NCBI GenBank assembly: GCA_947471745.1
Contig: CANJKZ010000090.1
Span: 868,001-932,000 of the forward strand
Length of the DNA stretch: 64,000 nucleotides
Direction of reading: 5' to 3'
Origin: Closterium sp. Naga37s-1
Taxonomy: Eukaryota > Streptophyta > Zygnematophyceae > Desmidiales > Closteriaceae
The number at the start of each line of letters is the position of its first letter. The stretch's first letter is position 1. Positions 1 to 10,465 of the stretch are shown here, in pieces. The translations under genes and the position numbers were made by a program. The notes under the pieces were generated by a model. That model had not been told where the DNA came from, searched no databases, and was given only the letters and a program-made list of their open reading frames with translations.

Positions 1-1307
1 GTCTTACTCGCATCAAAACAATCCTTGGCAGAGCGAACCTGGCTGAAGTGGGCCTCCTCGACCTCGGAGAGAAGGCTAGTATGCGCAATACGAGCCACAT
101 CGTCATGAGCTTGCTATGTTAACAAGGTTGTGCAGCCCTGGGCAAAGCGCTCCCGGTCTTCGTCAGTAGGCTCAGGAGGCAGGTCTGCAAGGCGAGGGGA
201 AGGCAGGTCACCAAAGGCGTGCGCCCAGAGCATGTAACCATCTTCGCGCTGACTCTGGAGATACATCTTAACGCGGAGGAGCCAGGTGGTAAAATCTAGT
301 GTTCTACCCTCCGCATCGAGATGTAGGACTCAAGAGGATGCCATGGTGAGTGCTCGATTGGACTAGTAGCGAAAGGCTAGAAACGGCCGGAGTTGGAATC
401 GAACGAAGAGCGGCTGGCGCGATAAAGGCTAGTCTAGGAACCGGCGAGGCGGATAAAGAACAGTACTAGAATAAAAGGGCGAGAAATACCGGTCAAAACA
501 ACAGGTGAAAGTGAAAAGCGATGCGCAAACCCTAACAGGACGCTCGGGAGGAACTACAAAGCCTAAGAACGACACGAGTAAATGAGTGAGGATGCGGCCT
601 CTAGCTGCTGCGAGAGGTGTCACCAAGAGAACGGGCCGGTAGTTGAGGGTGTTGTGCTATGCTGTTATGTGCACGGCGCTGTATGCGCGTGCGGTTTCAG
701 TTGGAGGCGCATGCAGTTGCAGCTGCACGCGCGGGTGTTGCGCGTGCGGCTACTGTTTTGCGCGTGGTTGCTGCTGTACTCGTGGCTGCTGCTGTACGTG
801 CTGGAGATGCTGCGCGTGCAGATGCTGTTGTGCGTGCGGCTGCTGTTGTGCATGCGATTGCTGCTGCGCGGGCAGTATTGTGTGAGCTGTTGTGCGCGCG
901 GCTACGCGCATGCTGCTGCGCATGCGCAACTGTGGGCGTGCGGCCGCGCAGGTACGGCGGAGTGCACGGGGCTGTGCATGCGCGCGCGTGCAGACAACTA
1001 CACGTGCACGACTTCATGTTGGCAACTGCGCGTGCGCGGCTGTATGAGTGCGCTAGCGCATGCGCGGCTGTGCGGTGCTGGCTGCGTGCGACGCAGTGGG
1101 CGCAGGATGGGATGCGCTGTGGGGCGGGATGGGACGGGCTGTGGGGTGGGATGGGACGGGAGGGCGTGCAACCGAGGGCAGGGCGCGTTACTAAGCTAGG
1201 AACTAGGCTATGAACACCTCTACTCGCGATACTAGTAGGCGGAAGTGATTGTCATTAGGAATTATATGGTACAAGTACCTAAGGGTCGAGAGTTAATGTG
1301 TACCCCA
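1..1307 (-). mobile_element. Older Copia element, 5' part (gag start, leader, LTR piece)
   Basis: Read on the minus strand, 344 to 1 gives the start of a Copia-type Gag (UBN2-like), with a recognisable stretch FTTWLLRVKMYLQSQ followed by a WAHAFGDLP-like region. Positions 345-1212 would be its untranslated leader, and about 1213-1307 resembles the inner part of the LTRs of Copia-1 and Copia-2. The LTR appears to resume at 8613-8661, on the far side of Copia-1. The rest of the element lies beyond the left edge. It is a broken fossil, clearly older than Copia-1, which sits inside it. The LTR limits are estimates from similarity and no primer-binding site was found. Confidence 0.55.
660..1085. 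repeat. TGC/GCG-rich low-complexity tract
   Basis: About 425 bases made almost entirely of TGCG, GCTGCT and GTGCGC runs. It lies in the presumed leader of the older Copia element. Every frame over it is unusually open on both strands, and the predicted peptides are nothing but Cys/Arg or Ala/Val runs, so it is not read as coding. Confidence 0.7.
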
Positions 1308-1433
1308 TGTGAAAGAACAAGGAATGAATGCACTAGGAAACAGGTGGGTACAAGTAGGATGACCTAAAAGTGTTGTACCCCATATTGTCTACCCCACTAC
1401 AGCCTACACAGACTATAGCATATAAGTCTGACA
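1308..1433 (-). repeat. Copia-1 3' LTR (126 bp)
   Basis: Direct copy of 8482-8607. It is preceded on the + strand by the 5-bp target duplication CCCCA and followed by a C-run that is the purine tract of the minus-strand element. Confidence 0.9.
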
Positions 1434-1632
1434 CACCCCCATAGGCAAAGTGGGGGAGAACAAGGGGTCACAAGACCAGTCAAGCAAAGCAAAACAAGCT
1501 CAGGGTGGATCACAACGTCACCACACATTCCGAGCACAGGTTCAAGGCCACAAGGCCAGTTCACATGTAGGATCATATATATAAAGGTAAACAAGCAAGT
1601 GCAGGTATATGTAGAACACAGTACAAGCAAGG

Positions 1633-4600
1633 TCAAGAAGTAAGCAAGTGAGGCCAGGTAGGCACAAGACCTAGCATCGTACAAAAGCGCTGATGATCAC
1701 AAGGCTGAAGTGCCTTGGTAAAGATATCAGCAGTGTTGGCCTGAGAGGCCACGTAAGCAAGGCGTAGCTGACCACGCTGCTGTAGCTCACGAGCAAGGAA
1801 GTAGCGAAGAGCAATGTGCTTCGTTCTGTGCTCCAGTCTGTGCTCCCGACACGAGGCCAACATGGCCTTGTTGTCTACGTACAGAATTGGAGGAGAACGA
1901 GGCGGCTCTCCTAGGTCAGTCAGCAGGTAGGTGAGCCAGCGTAGCTCCTGTGCAGCCATGGCCCCCGCGTAGATCTCAGCCTCACAACTGGAGCCGAGAA
2001 CAGAAGACGAGCGGGTAGACCGCCACGAAACAGAGCCAGAACCAAGGCTGAAGGTGTAACCCTGTGACGACCGCTGCGTAGCCTGGTTGTCAGCCCAAGA
2101 AGCGTCTGCGTGACCTGTGAGGACCACTGAACGCCGCCCTCCAAGCACTAGCCCCATGCCCGACGTACTGCACAAGTAGCGCAACACCCTCTTCGCTGCA
2201 GCCATGTGCTCTGGTCGGTGTCTCCCAGGAGCAACATAGCGTGCCAAGATGCTAAGAGGGTATGCAAGGTCAGGTCGAGTGCAGGTCATCAGGTACATGA
2301 GGCAGCCAACAAGCTCTGGGTACGGGCCACTCGGCTCTACGGACTCATCCGAAGGCAGAGCTGAGAGCGAGTGGCGGGTAGACAGAGGAGTGGCCTGAGG
2401 CAAGGAGTACGTGAAGTCGAAGCGCTGAAGGACCTGCTGCACCATGTGTGACTGAGTCAGGGTGATGGTGCGCTGTGCTCTGTCCCGGGTGATCTGCAAG
2501 CCAAGGTAGCTGCGCAGTTCACCCAAGTCTGTGCACGAGTGTCTCTTCTGCAGCTCGGACTTCACGTGGGCGAGTCCAGCAGTGTCAGCAGTGGCAAAGA
2601 CCAAGTCGTCGACGTACACGAGGATGTAGAACTGCGGCAAAGAGGTGTCGGTGCGCAGAAACAGCGACGGGTCAGCAGTAGAAGGAGCAAACCCAAGAGC
2701 CGCAAGTGTAGTCCTCAGTGTGTCGTGCCACTCACGGGGCGCCTGGCGGAGACCGTAGACTGGCCGCCGGAGGCTCCACTGGGTACCAGGGGGAAACGAC
2801 CCAGTGAAGCCAGGTGGGCGGCGCAGCCAGATCTCCTCGTGCAGGCTGCCCTGCAAGAAAGCTGTGCTGAAGTCAAGAGAGTGAAGCTCGTAGTCGCGCT
2901 GAGCGGCTACGTGCAGCAGCACCCGAAGAGTGGTCATCTTCGGGGTGGGAGAGAAGGTCTGAAAGTAGTCAACTCCCTGCCGCTGACTGAAGCCTCGAGC
3001 CACGTAACGCGCCTTGAAGACAGGCGGAGAACCCTGCGGCCGCTTCACCCTGAAAATCCACATGCCACTGACGATGTTCGCCCCAGGTGGGGGAACCTCG
3101 TCGACGTAGGTGCCTGTGGACTTCCAGGAAGCCATCTCTGCGTCCATGGCTGATTGCCACTGTGAGGAGTAGGGACCCTCGATCGCCTCAGCGTACGATC
3201 GAGGAGTCGGGATGTCTGGTGCATCCGGGTCTCCCTCAGGGGCAATCAGCATGGACACGAGATGAGGCAAAGCAACAGCAAAACACTGGAACTCCTCCTG
3301 CCTGTCCTCAAGGACGTCCGTGCTGAGAGCACACTCACCCCCGACGGACGGAGGACAGACATACTCAGACTCAGCAACAAGACTAGCAGTGTAGTCTAGA
3401 CGACAGTGAGCAGCGAAGTCGACCAACTCAGCAACTAAGGCAGACGCAGCAGTGGACTCAAAGGAAGGGTCAGTGACAACAGTAGCCAGGAGACGCGTGA
3501 CAGTAGGACTGGCAGCACGAAGAGAGTCCGACTCCGGGTCAGCAAGAGCAGGAAGAGAGGACTCAGGAGGAGACAGCAAAGGGACACGCTGCGGAGCAGT
3601 GGAAGGACGCAGTGCCATCTGGTGCGTGCTCGGGACCGCAGGAGGACGCTGACGCGGAACACGACGACTAGTGCGAGCAGTACGAACAGGCGACGCAGGA
3701 CGGGACGCAAGCGCACGACGCTCAGCAAGACCTCCAGTAGGACCAGTGTAGGGAGAAGGAGCAGGCAGTGGGGAGGCGGGCTGTAACTGTGACTGCAACT
3801 GGTCAGGCTGTGGACACTCTAAGGGAGGAGGAGGACCAGTAGAAGGCGGGAGACCAAGAACCTGCTCAAGGAGCGGAACGAAGTACGGCCGCGGCCGCGC
3901 AGCGACTCCAGAAACAGCAGGGACAGCGCCAGGACCCCCAGCGGCAGCACCAGCGCCCGCAGTACCTCCAGCTCCAGCAGCGCCACCTCCAGAACCCTCA
4001 GAAGCACCAGCGCCAGCAGCACCGCCAGCTCCAACACCACCAGCACCTCCGGCTCCAGCAGCGCCTACGCCAGCACCCTCAGAAGCACCAGCGCCAGCAG
4101 CACCTCCAGTGCCAACACCAGCAGGACCGCCAGCTCCAGCACCGCCAGCAACTCCAGTGCCAGGAGCACCTCCAGGCCCAGCAGCTCCTGTACCCACAGC
4201 ACCACCAGCAGCTCCAGTACCTCCAGCAGCACCAGCAGCACCTCCAGCAGGACGAACGCCAGCAGCTCCAGCAGCACCCCGGAGGCCGCGACAGTACCGA
4301 GAGTACCAGTCACGTAGCTGCTGGGAAAAGAGAGCTCCCCTAGGCGCAGCACCCCCAGGCTCAGGACCTCCAGAACCCGCACCCCCAGGGACAGCACCCC
4401 CAGGCTCAGAACCTCCAGAACCCGCACCCCCAGGGACAGCACCCCCAGGCTCAGCACCCCCAGTCTCCGCACCCCCAGGCTCAGCACCCCCAGTCTCCGC
4501 ACCCCTAGGCTCAGCACGCTCAGTACCTCGCGCAGGACCAGAGTCGACAGCTACCTCGACAGGCTCAACCGGGTCTACCTGGGAAACACCTGAGGGAGCA

Positions 4601-6894
4601 GGGACCTGGGGAGGCAAGGGGTCTACCAAGGCAGCACCTGGCGTGAGGAAGAGCGGCGGAGGGGGGAGCGGGGCAGTGCGGTAGGGGAAGAGCCGGTAGA
4701 AGGGGACCGACTCGTCAAAGGTGACGTCCTGGGACGACAGAACACGGCGCGAGGTGGGGTGGTAAAACTGCCAACCAGGCGCGTCAGGGGGGAAGCCAAG
4801 GAAGACGCAGGGAACAGCACGGGGGGACAGCTTGTCCGCAGACAAGTCGCGGACAAAAGCCCGAGATCCCCAGACACGAAACGCAGACGCATCGCCAACC
4901 TTCCCCGTCCACCTCAGAGTAGGGGAGGTCTCCGGCAAGGAGACCTGGGGCTGAAGGTTGATCTGATGCGCCGCGTACTGAACCGCGAACGGCCACAGAA
5001 AATGGGGAGCAGCCGCATGGATCATGGACGTGCGAGCGACGTCCATGACCATGCCAATGCGGCGCTCAGCAATCCCATTTTGCTGTGGAGAGGCCGGAAG
5101 CGTGAACGTCTGGCGGATGCCCTGTGCACGACAGAAGGCTCGCAGAAGGTCAGAGGAAAACTCACCGCCTCTGTCGGAGTGCAGAGGCAAGACAGGAAAG
5201 TCCGAGCCGAAACTCTCTCTGAGCTGGAGACGAGCTGCGCGGATCCAGTCGATCAACACCTCAGTGACATCACCCTTGCTGCGCAAGGGGAAGACTGCGG
5301 TGAAACGCGAGTAGTCGTCAACCACCAGCAGGAAGTAACGCTCGTGACCCTGTCCACGGACGCGGGCTGGGCCCCACACGTCCATGTGAAGCGTCTGCAG
5401 CGGAGCCTCTGTCGGAGGAAACTCGGAGGAGTGAGGAGCGGCGCGCTGCCGCCCCTCGACGCAGGGAACGCAGGTGGGGCCAGGCCCCGGAGGAAGAGAA
5501 GGGAGGGACCGGGGGAGACCCGAGACAAGGAAACGAGAGGCCATGCCTCGGAGACGAGGCAGGGAGGGGTGACCAAGGCGGTGGTGCCAGAGGAGAGTCT
5601 GGTGAGACAGGAGACGACACGAGCAGGGGGCAGACTCAGGGCCAGACCTGGACGCTGCAGCAAAGACCTGACTCGACGCAGCTACCTGAGGAGACTCAGC
5701 AGTCAGCGTGTACAGGCTTGACCCCGGCTGACGGGTAAACGTGGCCAAGTGTCGGCCCGTCCTAGCACACGTACAGTGGGTCACTCGCTGACGTGCAGGG
5801 GTGAACTGGTCAACCCCTGCGTCCTGTAGGTCAGCACCACTCACCAAGTTCGTAGAGAACGAGGGGAGGTAAAGACCCGACAGAGAGCCAGAAGGGGCCG
5901 CCGGACACGGTAAGACAGTGGAGAAGTGGGCAAGGACGGGACCCCCAGAGGGGTCTGCCAGGGAGACTGCAACCGGCCGACTAAGCGGCATGAGTGTGGT
6001 GCGGTCTCGAAAGAAGGAGCGGGAAGCACCCGAGTCAAGGGTGAAGGTGCGTAACACCTGAGACGACGTGGTACCTGAGAGAGCAGACTCACCAGCACTT
6101 GGGGCAGCAGACTCACCAGCACCTGGGGAAGCAGACTCACCAGCACCTGGGGCAGCAGACTCACCAGCACCTGGAGGAGCAGACGCACTAGCACCTAGAG
6201 CAGCAGCCTCACCAGCACCTTGAGCAGCAGCCTCAATGCCCGGGTCAGGCGGAACACACAGGTAACAGTCACCCACATCACTAGTAGGCAATGCATACAT
6301 GGCAGTGAGGATAGCATCATAGTCAAGAGCATAGATATCTACCCTCTGTCTAAGCAGCTCCACCCAGTCGGGGCGTTCAGCGGCGTCGCCAAACTCCGTA
6401 CGCCAGACGTCGCTCAGACGGGCGAAGCAGCGGGACTCGGCGTGACCAAACGTCCCGCAGGGCTGACCAGTCCGAGCACCAGTGCGAATGACGTACGGAC
6501 AGCGGGCAGAACCTCGTGACCCTCCACGCTGAGCGTACCACTCACGAAGCTGCTGGGGCGAAAGGACCGCGGGCGGACTACGTTGCAGCTGCACCTGGCC
6601 ACTACAAGTAGCTCCCGAACTCCTCACGCCAGAACGACTCCCACTACGGCCACCCCGACAACCCCAAGTAGCGTACCACTCACGAAGCTGCTGGGGCGTG
6701 AGGGACTCACGCGGACGTCGCTGGAGCTGCATCTGGCCACCGCCAGGAGCAGGAGGAGCAATGGTAGCCACAGTAGCAGCAGTAGAAGCAGTAGCAGTAG
6801 TCGTAGCGCGGCCACCCCTACAACCCCAACTAGCGTACCACTCACGAAGCTGTTGGGGGGTGAGGGACTCACGCGGACGGCGCTGGAGCTGCAT
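1633..6894 (-). CDS. Copia-1 Pol polyprotein (protease-integrase-RT-RNase H)
   Basis: A frame of 1753 codons. In order: three repeats containing QQLREWYA (residues about 15-120); a Cys/His knuckle-like stretch CGTFGHAESRC (about 145-155); Ala/Gly/Glu repeats; an aspartic protease core DSGAS near 287; a pre-integrase LWHHRLGHPS near 435; the integrase core from about 500 (LHMDVWGPARVRGQ); a long Gly/Ala/Pro-rich hinge of roughly 300 residues; Copia reverse transcriptase from about 1270 with YVDDLVFA near 1425; and RNase H from about 1595 (ADASWADNQATQ) to the end. This order (integrase before RT) is diagnostic of Copia. The Gag UBN2 domain is not in this frame. The element looks whole from protease onward. 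Confidence 0.9.
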   Translation of the reverse strand: MQLQRRPRESLTPQQLREWYASWGCRGGRATTTATASTAATVATIAPPAPGGGQMQLQRRPRESLTPQQLREWYATWGCRGGRSGSRSGVRSSGATCSGQVQLQRSPPAVLSPQQLREWYAQRGGSRGSARCPYVIRTGARTGQPCGTFGHAESRCFARLSDVWRTEFGDAAERPDWVELLRQRVDIYALDYDAILTAMYALPTSDVGDCYLCVPPDPGIEAAAQGAGEAAALGASASAPPGAGESAAPGAGESASPGAGESAAPSAGESALSGTTSSQVLRTFTLDSGASRSFFRDRTTLMPLSRPVAVSLADPSGGPVLAHFSTVLPCPAAPSGSLSGLYLPSFSTNLVSGADLQDAGVDQFTPARQRVTHCTCARTGRHLATFTRQPGSSLYTLTAESPQVAASSQVFAAASRSGPESAPCSCRLLSHQTLLWHHRLGHPSLPRLRGMASRFLVSGLPRSLPSLPPGPGPTCVPCVEGRQRAAPHSSEFPPTEAPLQTLHMDVWGPARVRGQGHERYFLLVVDDYSRFTAVFPLRSKGDVTEVLIDWIRAARLQLRESFGSDFPVLPLHSDRGGEFSSDLLRAFCRAQGIRQTFTLPASPQQNGIAERRIGMVMDVARTSMIHAAAPHFLWPFAVQYAAHQINLQPQVSLPETSPTLRWTGKVGDASAFRVWGSRAFVRDLSADKLSPRAVPCVFLGFPPDAPGWQFYHPTSRRVLSSQDVTFDESVPFYRLFPYRTAPLPPPPLFLTPGAALVDPLPPQVPAPSGVSQVDPVEPVEVAVDSGPARGTERAEPRGAETGGAEPGGAETGGAEPGGAVPGGAGSGGSEPGGAVPGGAGSGGPEPGGAAPRGALFSQQLRDWYSRYCRGLRGAAGAAGVRPAGGAAGAAGGTGAAGGAVGTGAAGPGGAPGTGVAGGAGAGGPAGVGTGGAAGAGASEGAGVGAAGAGGAGGVGAGGAAGAGASEGSGGGAAGAGGTAGAGAAAGGPGAVPAVSGVAARPRPYFVPLLEQVLGLPPSTGPPPPLECPQPDQLQSQLQPASPLPAPSPYTGPTGGLAERRALASRPASPVRTARTSRRVPRQRPPAVPSTHQMALRPSTAPQRVPLLSPPESSLPALADPESDSLRAASPTVTRLLATVVTDPSFESTAASALVAELVDFAAHCRLDYTASLVAESEYVCPPSVGGECALSTDVLEDRQEEFQCFAVALPHLVSMLIAPEGDPDAPDIPTPRSYAEAIEGPYSSQWQSAMDAEMASWKSTGTYVDEVPPPGANIVSGMWIFRVKRPQGSPPVFKARYVARGFSQRQGVDYFQTFSPTPKMTTLRVLLHVAAQRDYELHSLDFSTAFLQGSLHEEIWLRRPPGFTGSFPPGTQWSLRRPVYGLRQAPREWHDTLRTTLAALGFAPSTADPSLFLRTDTSLPQFYILVYVDDLVFATADTAGLAHVKSELQKRHSCTDLGELRSYLGLQITRDRAQRTITLTQSHMVQQVLQRFDFTYSLPQATPLSTRHSLSALPSDESVEPSGPYPELVGCLMYLMTCTRPDLAYPLSILARYVAPGRHRPEHMAAAKRVLRYLCSTSGMGLVLGGRRSVVLTGHADASWADNQATQRSSQGYTFSLGSGSVSWRSTRSSSVLGSSCEAEIYAGAMAAQELRWLTYLLTDLGEPPRSPPILYVDNKAMLASCREHRLEHRTKHIALRYFLARELQQRGQLRLAYVASQANTADIFTKALQPCDHQRFCTMLGLVPTWPHLLTS

Positions 6895-7049
6895 CTGGTC
6901 ACGCCAGAAGCAGCAGTAGCAGTAGAAAGAGCAGTAGCAGCAAGAGCAGCAGTAACAGCAGTACGGGCAGGGCAGTGCTCACCAGTGGCGAGAAGGGCAG
7001 GCGTACGACGGCGGCAACGGCGAGGCCGCTACCACTGCAGGGCGAGGGC

Positions 7050-7640
7050 TCCGCGGCTGCTGCAGGGGCGGCTGCTCCAGAGGCGGCTCCTGCAGGGGCG
7101 GCTGCTCCAGGGGCGGCTGCTGCAGTGCGGCTGCTCCAGGGGCGGCTGCTGCAGTGGCGGCTGCTCCAGGGGCGGCTGCTGCAGGGGCGGCTGCTCCAGG
7201 GGCGGCTGCTGCAGTGGCGGCTGCTCCAGGGGCGGCTGCTGCAGTGGCGGCTGCTCCAGGGGCGGCTGCTGCAGTGGCGGCTGCTCCAGGGGCGGCTGCT
7301 GCAGGGGCGGCTGCTCCAGGGGCGGCTGTTGCAGGGGCGGCTGCTCCAGGGGCGGCTGCTGCAGTGGCGGCTGCTCCAGGGGCGGCTGCTGCAGGGGCGG
7401 CTGCTCCAGGGGCGGCTGCTGCAGTGGCGGCTGCTCCAGGGGCGGCTGCTGCAGTGGCGGCTGCTCCAGGGGCGGCTGCTGCAGTGGCGGCTGCTCCAGG
7501 GGCGGCTGCTGCAGTGGCGGCTGCTCCAGGGGCGGCTGCTGCAGGTGGCGGCTGCTCCAGGGGCGGCTGCTGCAATGGCGGCTGCTCCAGGGGCGGCTGC
7601 TGCAGTGGCAGCTGCTCCAGGGGGCGGCTGCTGCAGGGCG
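7050..7640. repeat. 30-bp GC-rich tandem array in Copia-1 leader
   Basis: About 20 near-perfect copies of a 30-bp unit built from GGCGGCTGCT, CCAGGGGCGG and CTGCTGCAGT. It lies between the 5' LTR and the pol frame. All six frames are open and encode only Ala, Gln-Pro-Leu or Cys-Gly runs, so it is taken as non-coding satellite-like sequence. Confidence 0.9.
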
Positions 7641-7759
7641 CGGGTTAGGGCAGGGCGCCGCGGCGGTCAGGGGGCGGCGCGGCTGCTGCAGGGGGCGGGT
7701 GCTGCAGGGCTGAAGTGGCGGCTGCTCCAGGGCGCGGGTTAGGGCAGGGCGCCGCGGCG

Positions 7760-8370
7760 GGCAGGGGCGACGCGGGAGCCGCAACGGGGCCGCGAGGGAG
7801 CCGCGACGGGGCCACGAGGGGCCTGGAGAGGGGCCGCGGAGGGGCCGCGACGAGCCGCGGCGAGCCACGAGGGGCCGCGAGGGGCCGCGACAGGGCCGCG
7901 AGGGGCCGGGAGAGTGGCCGCGAGGGGCCGCGAACGGCCGCGGAGGGGCCGCGCGACGAGCCACGAGGGGCCGCGAGGGGGGGGGCCGCGAGAGGGGCCG
8001 CGAGGGGCCGCGAACGGCCGCAGAGGGGCCGCGAGAGGGGCCGCGAGGGGCCGCGAACGGCCGCGGAGGGGGCGGCTAAGGGGCCGCGAGGGGCCGTGTG
8101 AGGGGGGGGGGGCGCGAGGGAGCGGCTAAGGGGCCGCGAGGGGCCGTGAGAGGGGCCGCGAGGGGCCGCGAACGGCCGCGGAGGGGGCGGCTAAGGGGCC
8201 GCGAGGGGCCGTGAGAGGGGACGCGAGGGAGCGGCTAAGGGGCCGCGAGGGGCCGTGATAGAGGGGCCGCGAGGGGCCGTGAGTGGGGCCGCGAGGGAGC
8301 GGCTAAGGGGCCACGAGGGGCCGTGAGAGGGGCCGCGAGGGAGCGGCTAAGGGGCCACTAAGGGCGGGGG
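7760..8370. repeat. GGCCGCGAGG-type tandem array in Copia-1 leader
   Basis: About 600 bases of irregular GGCCGCGAGG / GGCCGCGAAC units, with a larger repeated block containing GGAGCGGCTAAGGGGCC. It forms the second half of the very GC-rich leader of Copia-1, next to the primer-binding site. Confidence 0.85.
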
Positions 8371-8481
8371 ACGCGGGGCGCGACTCGGGCAGGGGTGAAG
8401 TGCGCTCCGGGCAGGAAAAAAATTTTCGAATTTTCGGTGGGCCCTAGGAAACGTTCCCACTAGGGAACCTGCTCTATACCA

Positions 8482-8607
8482 TGTGAAAGAACAAGGAATG
8501 AATGCACTAGGAAACAGGTGGGTACAAGTAGGATGACCTAAAAGTGTTGTACCCCATATTGTCTACCCCACTACAGCCTACACAGACTATAGCATATAAG
8601 TCTGACA
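8482..8607 (-). repeat. Copia-1 5' LTR (126 bp)
   Basis: Identical to 1308-1433. The minus-strand primer-binding site lies directly beside it at 8470-8481, and the target duplication CCCCA follows at 8608-8612. Confidence 0.9.
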
Positions 8608-8612
8608 CCCCA

Positions 8613-8661
8613 AAATGTGTACCTCACTACAGCCTATTTAAAATCATATAACCATTTGACA
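8613..8661 (-). repeat. Remainder of older LTR split by Copia-1
   Basis: The sequence resembles the outer LTR part of Copia-1 and Copia-2 (CTCACTACAGCCTA, ending in TTTGACA). Together with about 1213-1307 it looks like a single LTR of an older family member cut by the Copia-1 insertion. Confidence 0.5.
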
Positions 8662-9575
8662 GGGAGGACACACATTTTGGGCTTGCTGTATCGATGGGTG
8701 CATGTCGAAAGGAGGACAGGTATTTTTTCTTCTAATCTCATGGGGTCCCTAAAGGCGAAATTGGAGTGGCTTTGCAGCTGGCCCAGGCTCGGATCATCTT
8801 GCTTCACATTGCATCGTCTATGGGTGGCGCAATGTTGATTTGGTGGATAACGAGGGGGAGGACATTGATGACGTGGGGTGAGCTCTTTGGGTGGAGGCTC
8901 AAGTTTGAGGGGCGCCAGAGCGCGTTGTCGTGGGGTGCTTGCTTATCCTACGCGAGATTCTATGCATGGATGGAGACACGAGGAATTTCATATATGATCA
9001 CTTTATAGGTTAGTTTCATTCATTTTAAGGGTGGTATTGAGTTGGCGTTTACGATATGTATGGCCTGTGCAGTAATAAATAGCATCTAGTGTACCTAACT
9101 GATTCATTTCTAGGCGGTGACTGTATATGACGGATATCATACCACATCATTACAATATAGGACTAGATCTGGTTTGGCACTCTGACGCGCCCCGCCAATT
9201 TCAAGGTGTGCTTTGTAGAAAGCGCGGGAACCCAATCCAACACAACGAGCTACACCTGGTACGCGGTAAATTCACCGGCGGTATCGTCACCATGTGGTGT
9301 ACTTCTCCTCGGTCAAGCTGGTTTTGAAAGGTAGTTTCGGCATCAAAGGGGGTAAAATCATGCATACCCTCACTTGACCAGGAAAGCCGAAACTTGGTTT
9401 AAAACCAATCCCGCCCTTATCTCTGATCACTAAGTACGAGAGCGCTAGACATAAATGAATCCTGGCTGTTTACTTGTAGCCCCGCAGTCTCTGAGTGACC
9501 GTCGAATTAGACAGAAACGCATAAAGGGGGGCTGGAAGAAAAACATTCACGCGGTGAATTTACCGCGGGCCAGGT
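8662..9575. other. Unassigned region
   Basis: No recognisable gene. Short plus-strand open frames at 8766-9008 and 9127-9327 have ordinary amino acid composition but match no family I know, and they change frame repeatedly, so a decayed coding sequence is possible. An inverted pair built on CGCGGTAAATTCACCG lies at about 9260-9276 and 9552-9568. Confidence 0.3.
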
Positions 9576-9766
9576 TGTTAGAATAGTAGCTAGTAGAGAC
9601 TAGGGTTTGTGAGAGAGAGTTGGCCAAAGAGGGGTTTGCACTATAGAATGCAATACAACTTATAGGAAACGAGGGAGGTGGTGAAGGGAGGTAGACCACC
9701 TAAGACAAGATAGGTGATACTACACTAACTAAACATGCAATTATAGAAGAATATTACATTCTGACA
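9576..9766. repeat. Possible solo LTR (191 bp)
   Basis: The sequence starts TGTTAGAATAG and ends ATTCTGACA, typical of Copia LTR ends. It is flanked by CAGGT (9571-9575) and CATGT (9767-9771), which agree at four of five bases. No internal element sequence accompanies it. A chance TG...CA pair cannot be excluded. Confidence 0.4.
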
Positions 9767-9788
9767 CATGTGTACTCGGAAAATGATA

Positions 9789-10067
9789 GGGCATTTATCT
9801 TAGCGGTAACACTCATGGAGCTCGAACGCACGCAAGGTAAGCCACGTTTCCAAATCGTAACAGAGATGTCTTCTCATCGCCACCATGGTAACCAGCATTG
9901 CCGAGATGATCAACATTATTGCCTGAATGGTAATGAACAGTGCATCCGGAAATACTGGCTGGTAACTTCGCGTTCCAACCAAACTGTACACCGTACAAGT
10001 CAGGTTTGACTCAGCAAAACGAAACTGACTGTCCACGTATACACCCACAGAATGCGCAATTCTGTTT
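9789..10067. repeat. Left arm of large inverted repeat
   Basis: The reverse complement of 10466-10723, about 95% identical apart from a roughly 20-base length difference near 9825-9860. The inner 200 bases differ at only about four positions. Both arms can encode the same short peptide with a hydrophobic middle, but the four differences inside that frame all change the amino acid, which argues against a conserved protein. Confidence 0.85.
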
Positions 10068-10465
10068 AGTATTCCAGCGCTTACAAACGCAAAACGTTAT
10101 ATGCACGTATTCGATATAATTCCCTATCACTATTAGAGCAAGCAAGTTACGAAAACTCTAGAGAAAGAAATGTAGCATGACTATGTAAAAACTGGGATCA
10201 AATTATGTGTTAATGCAGTCCATATCATGCCTTGAATACGTTATTTATTATATCAATCGAATGTTTTAATTCTTATGCAATATTGATTGTCTGTCATATG
10301 CAAAATTAGTATTGTACAAATTGATATTAAAATTATTTTAACTTGGTCTAGCTCTATTTCATAATATTCGGAAATATTATTATGAAATAGTAAAATATGT
10401 TTTTTTTTCAAATAATTTATCACTAGGATAGATTTGCGATTGACATTGTGTAAACGTCGGTATTA
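10068..10465. other. AT-rich spacer between the inverted arms
   Basis: About 400 bases, far richer in A/T than the flanks and without open frames. It contains its own 13-bp-stem palindrome at 10354-10390 (CTATTTCATAATA and its complement). Confidence 0.7.

Larger units (their letters stand above)
1308..8607 (-). mobile_element. Copia-1: Copia LTR retrotransposon, recent, no gag seen
   Basis: A complete 7.3-kb element on the minus strand. It has two 126-bp LTRs (1308-1433 and 8482-8607) that I read as identical, starting TG and ending CA, and a 5-bp target duplication CCCCA at 1303-1307 and 8608-8612. Next to the 5' LTR, 8470-8481 carries a sequence close to TGGTATCAGAGC, the usual initiator-tRNA-Met primer site. 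A single long pol frame (1633-6894) is open. Between it and the 5' LTR lie only GC-rich tandem repeats, and no Gag domain like that of the neighbouring older element was found. Identical LTRs point to a very recent insertion. Confidence 0.9.

Noticed and set aside
582-1213. Cys-rich and Ala/Val-rich open frames on the plus strand, up to 205 codons
   Set aside because: They are by-products of a TGC/GCG low-complexity tract that keeps all frames open; no start context, domain or consistent frame.
6975-8129. Long open frames on both strands (up to 376 codons)
   Set aside because: Pure translation of the 30-bp and GGCCGCGAGG arrays in the Copia-1 leader; all six frames are open.
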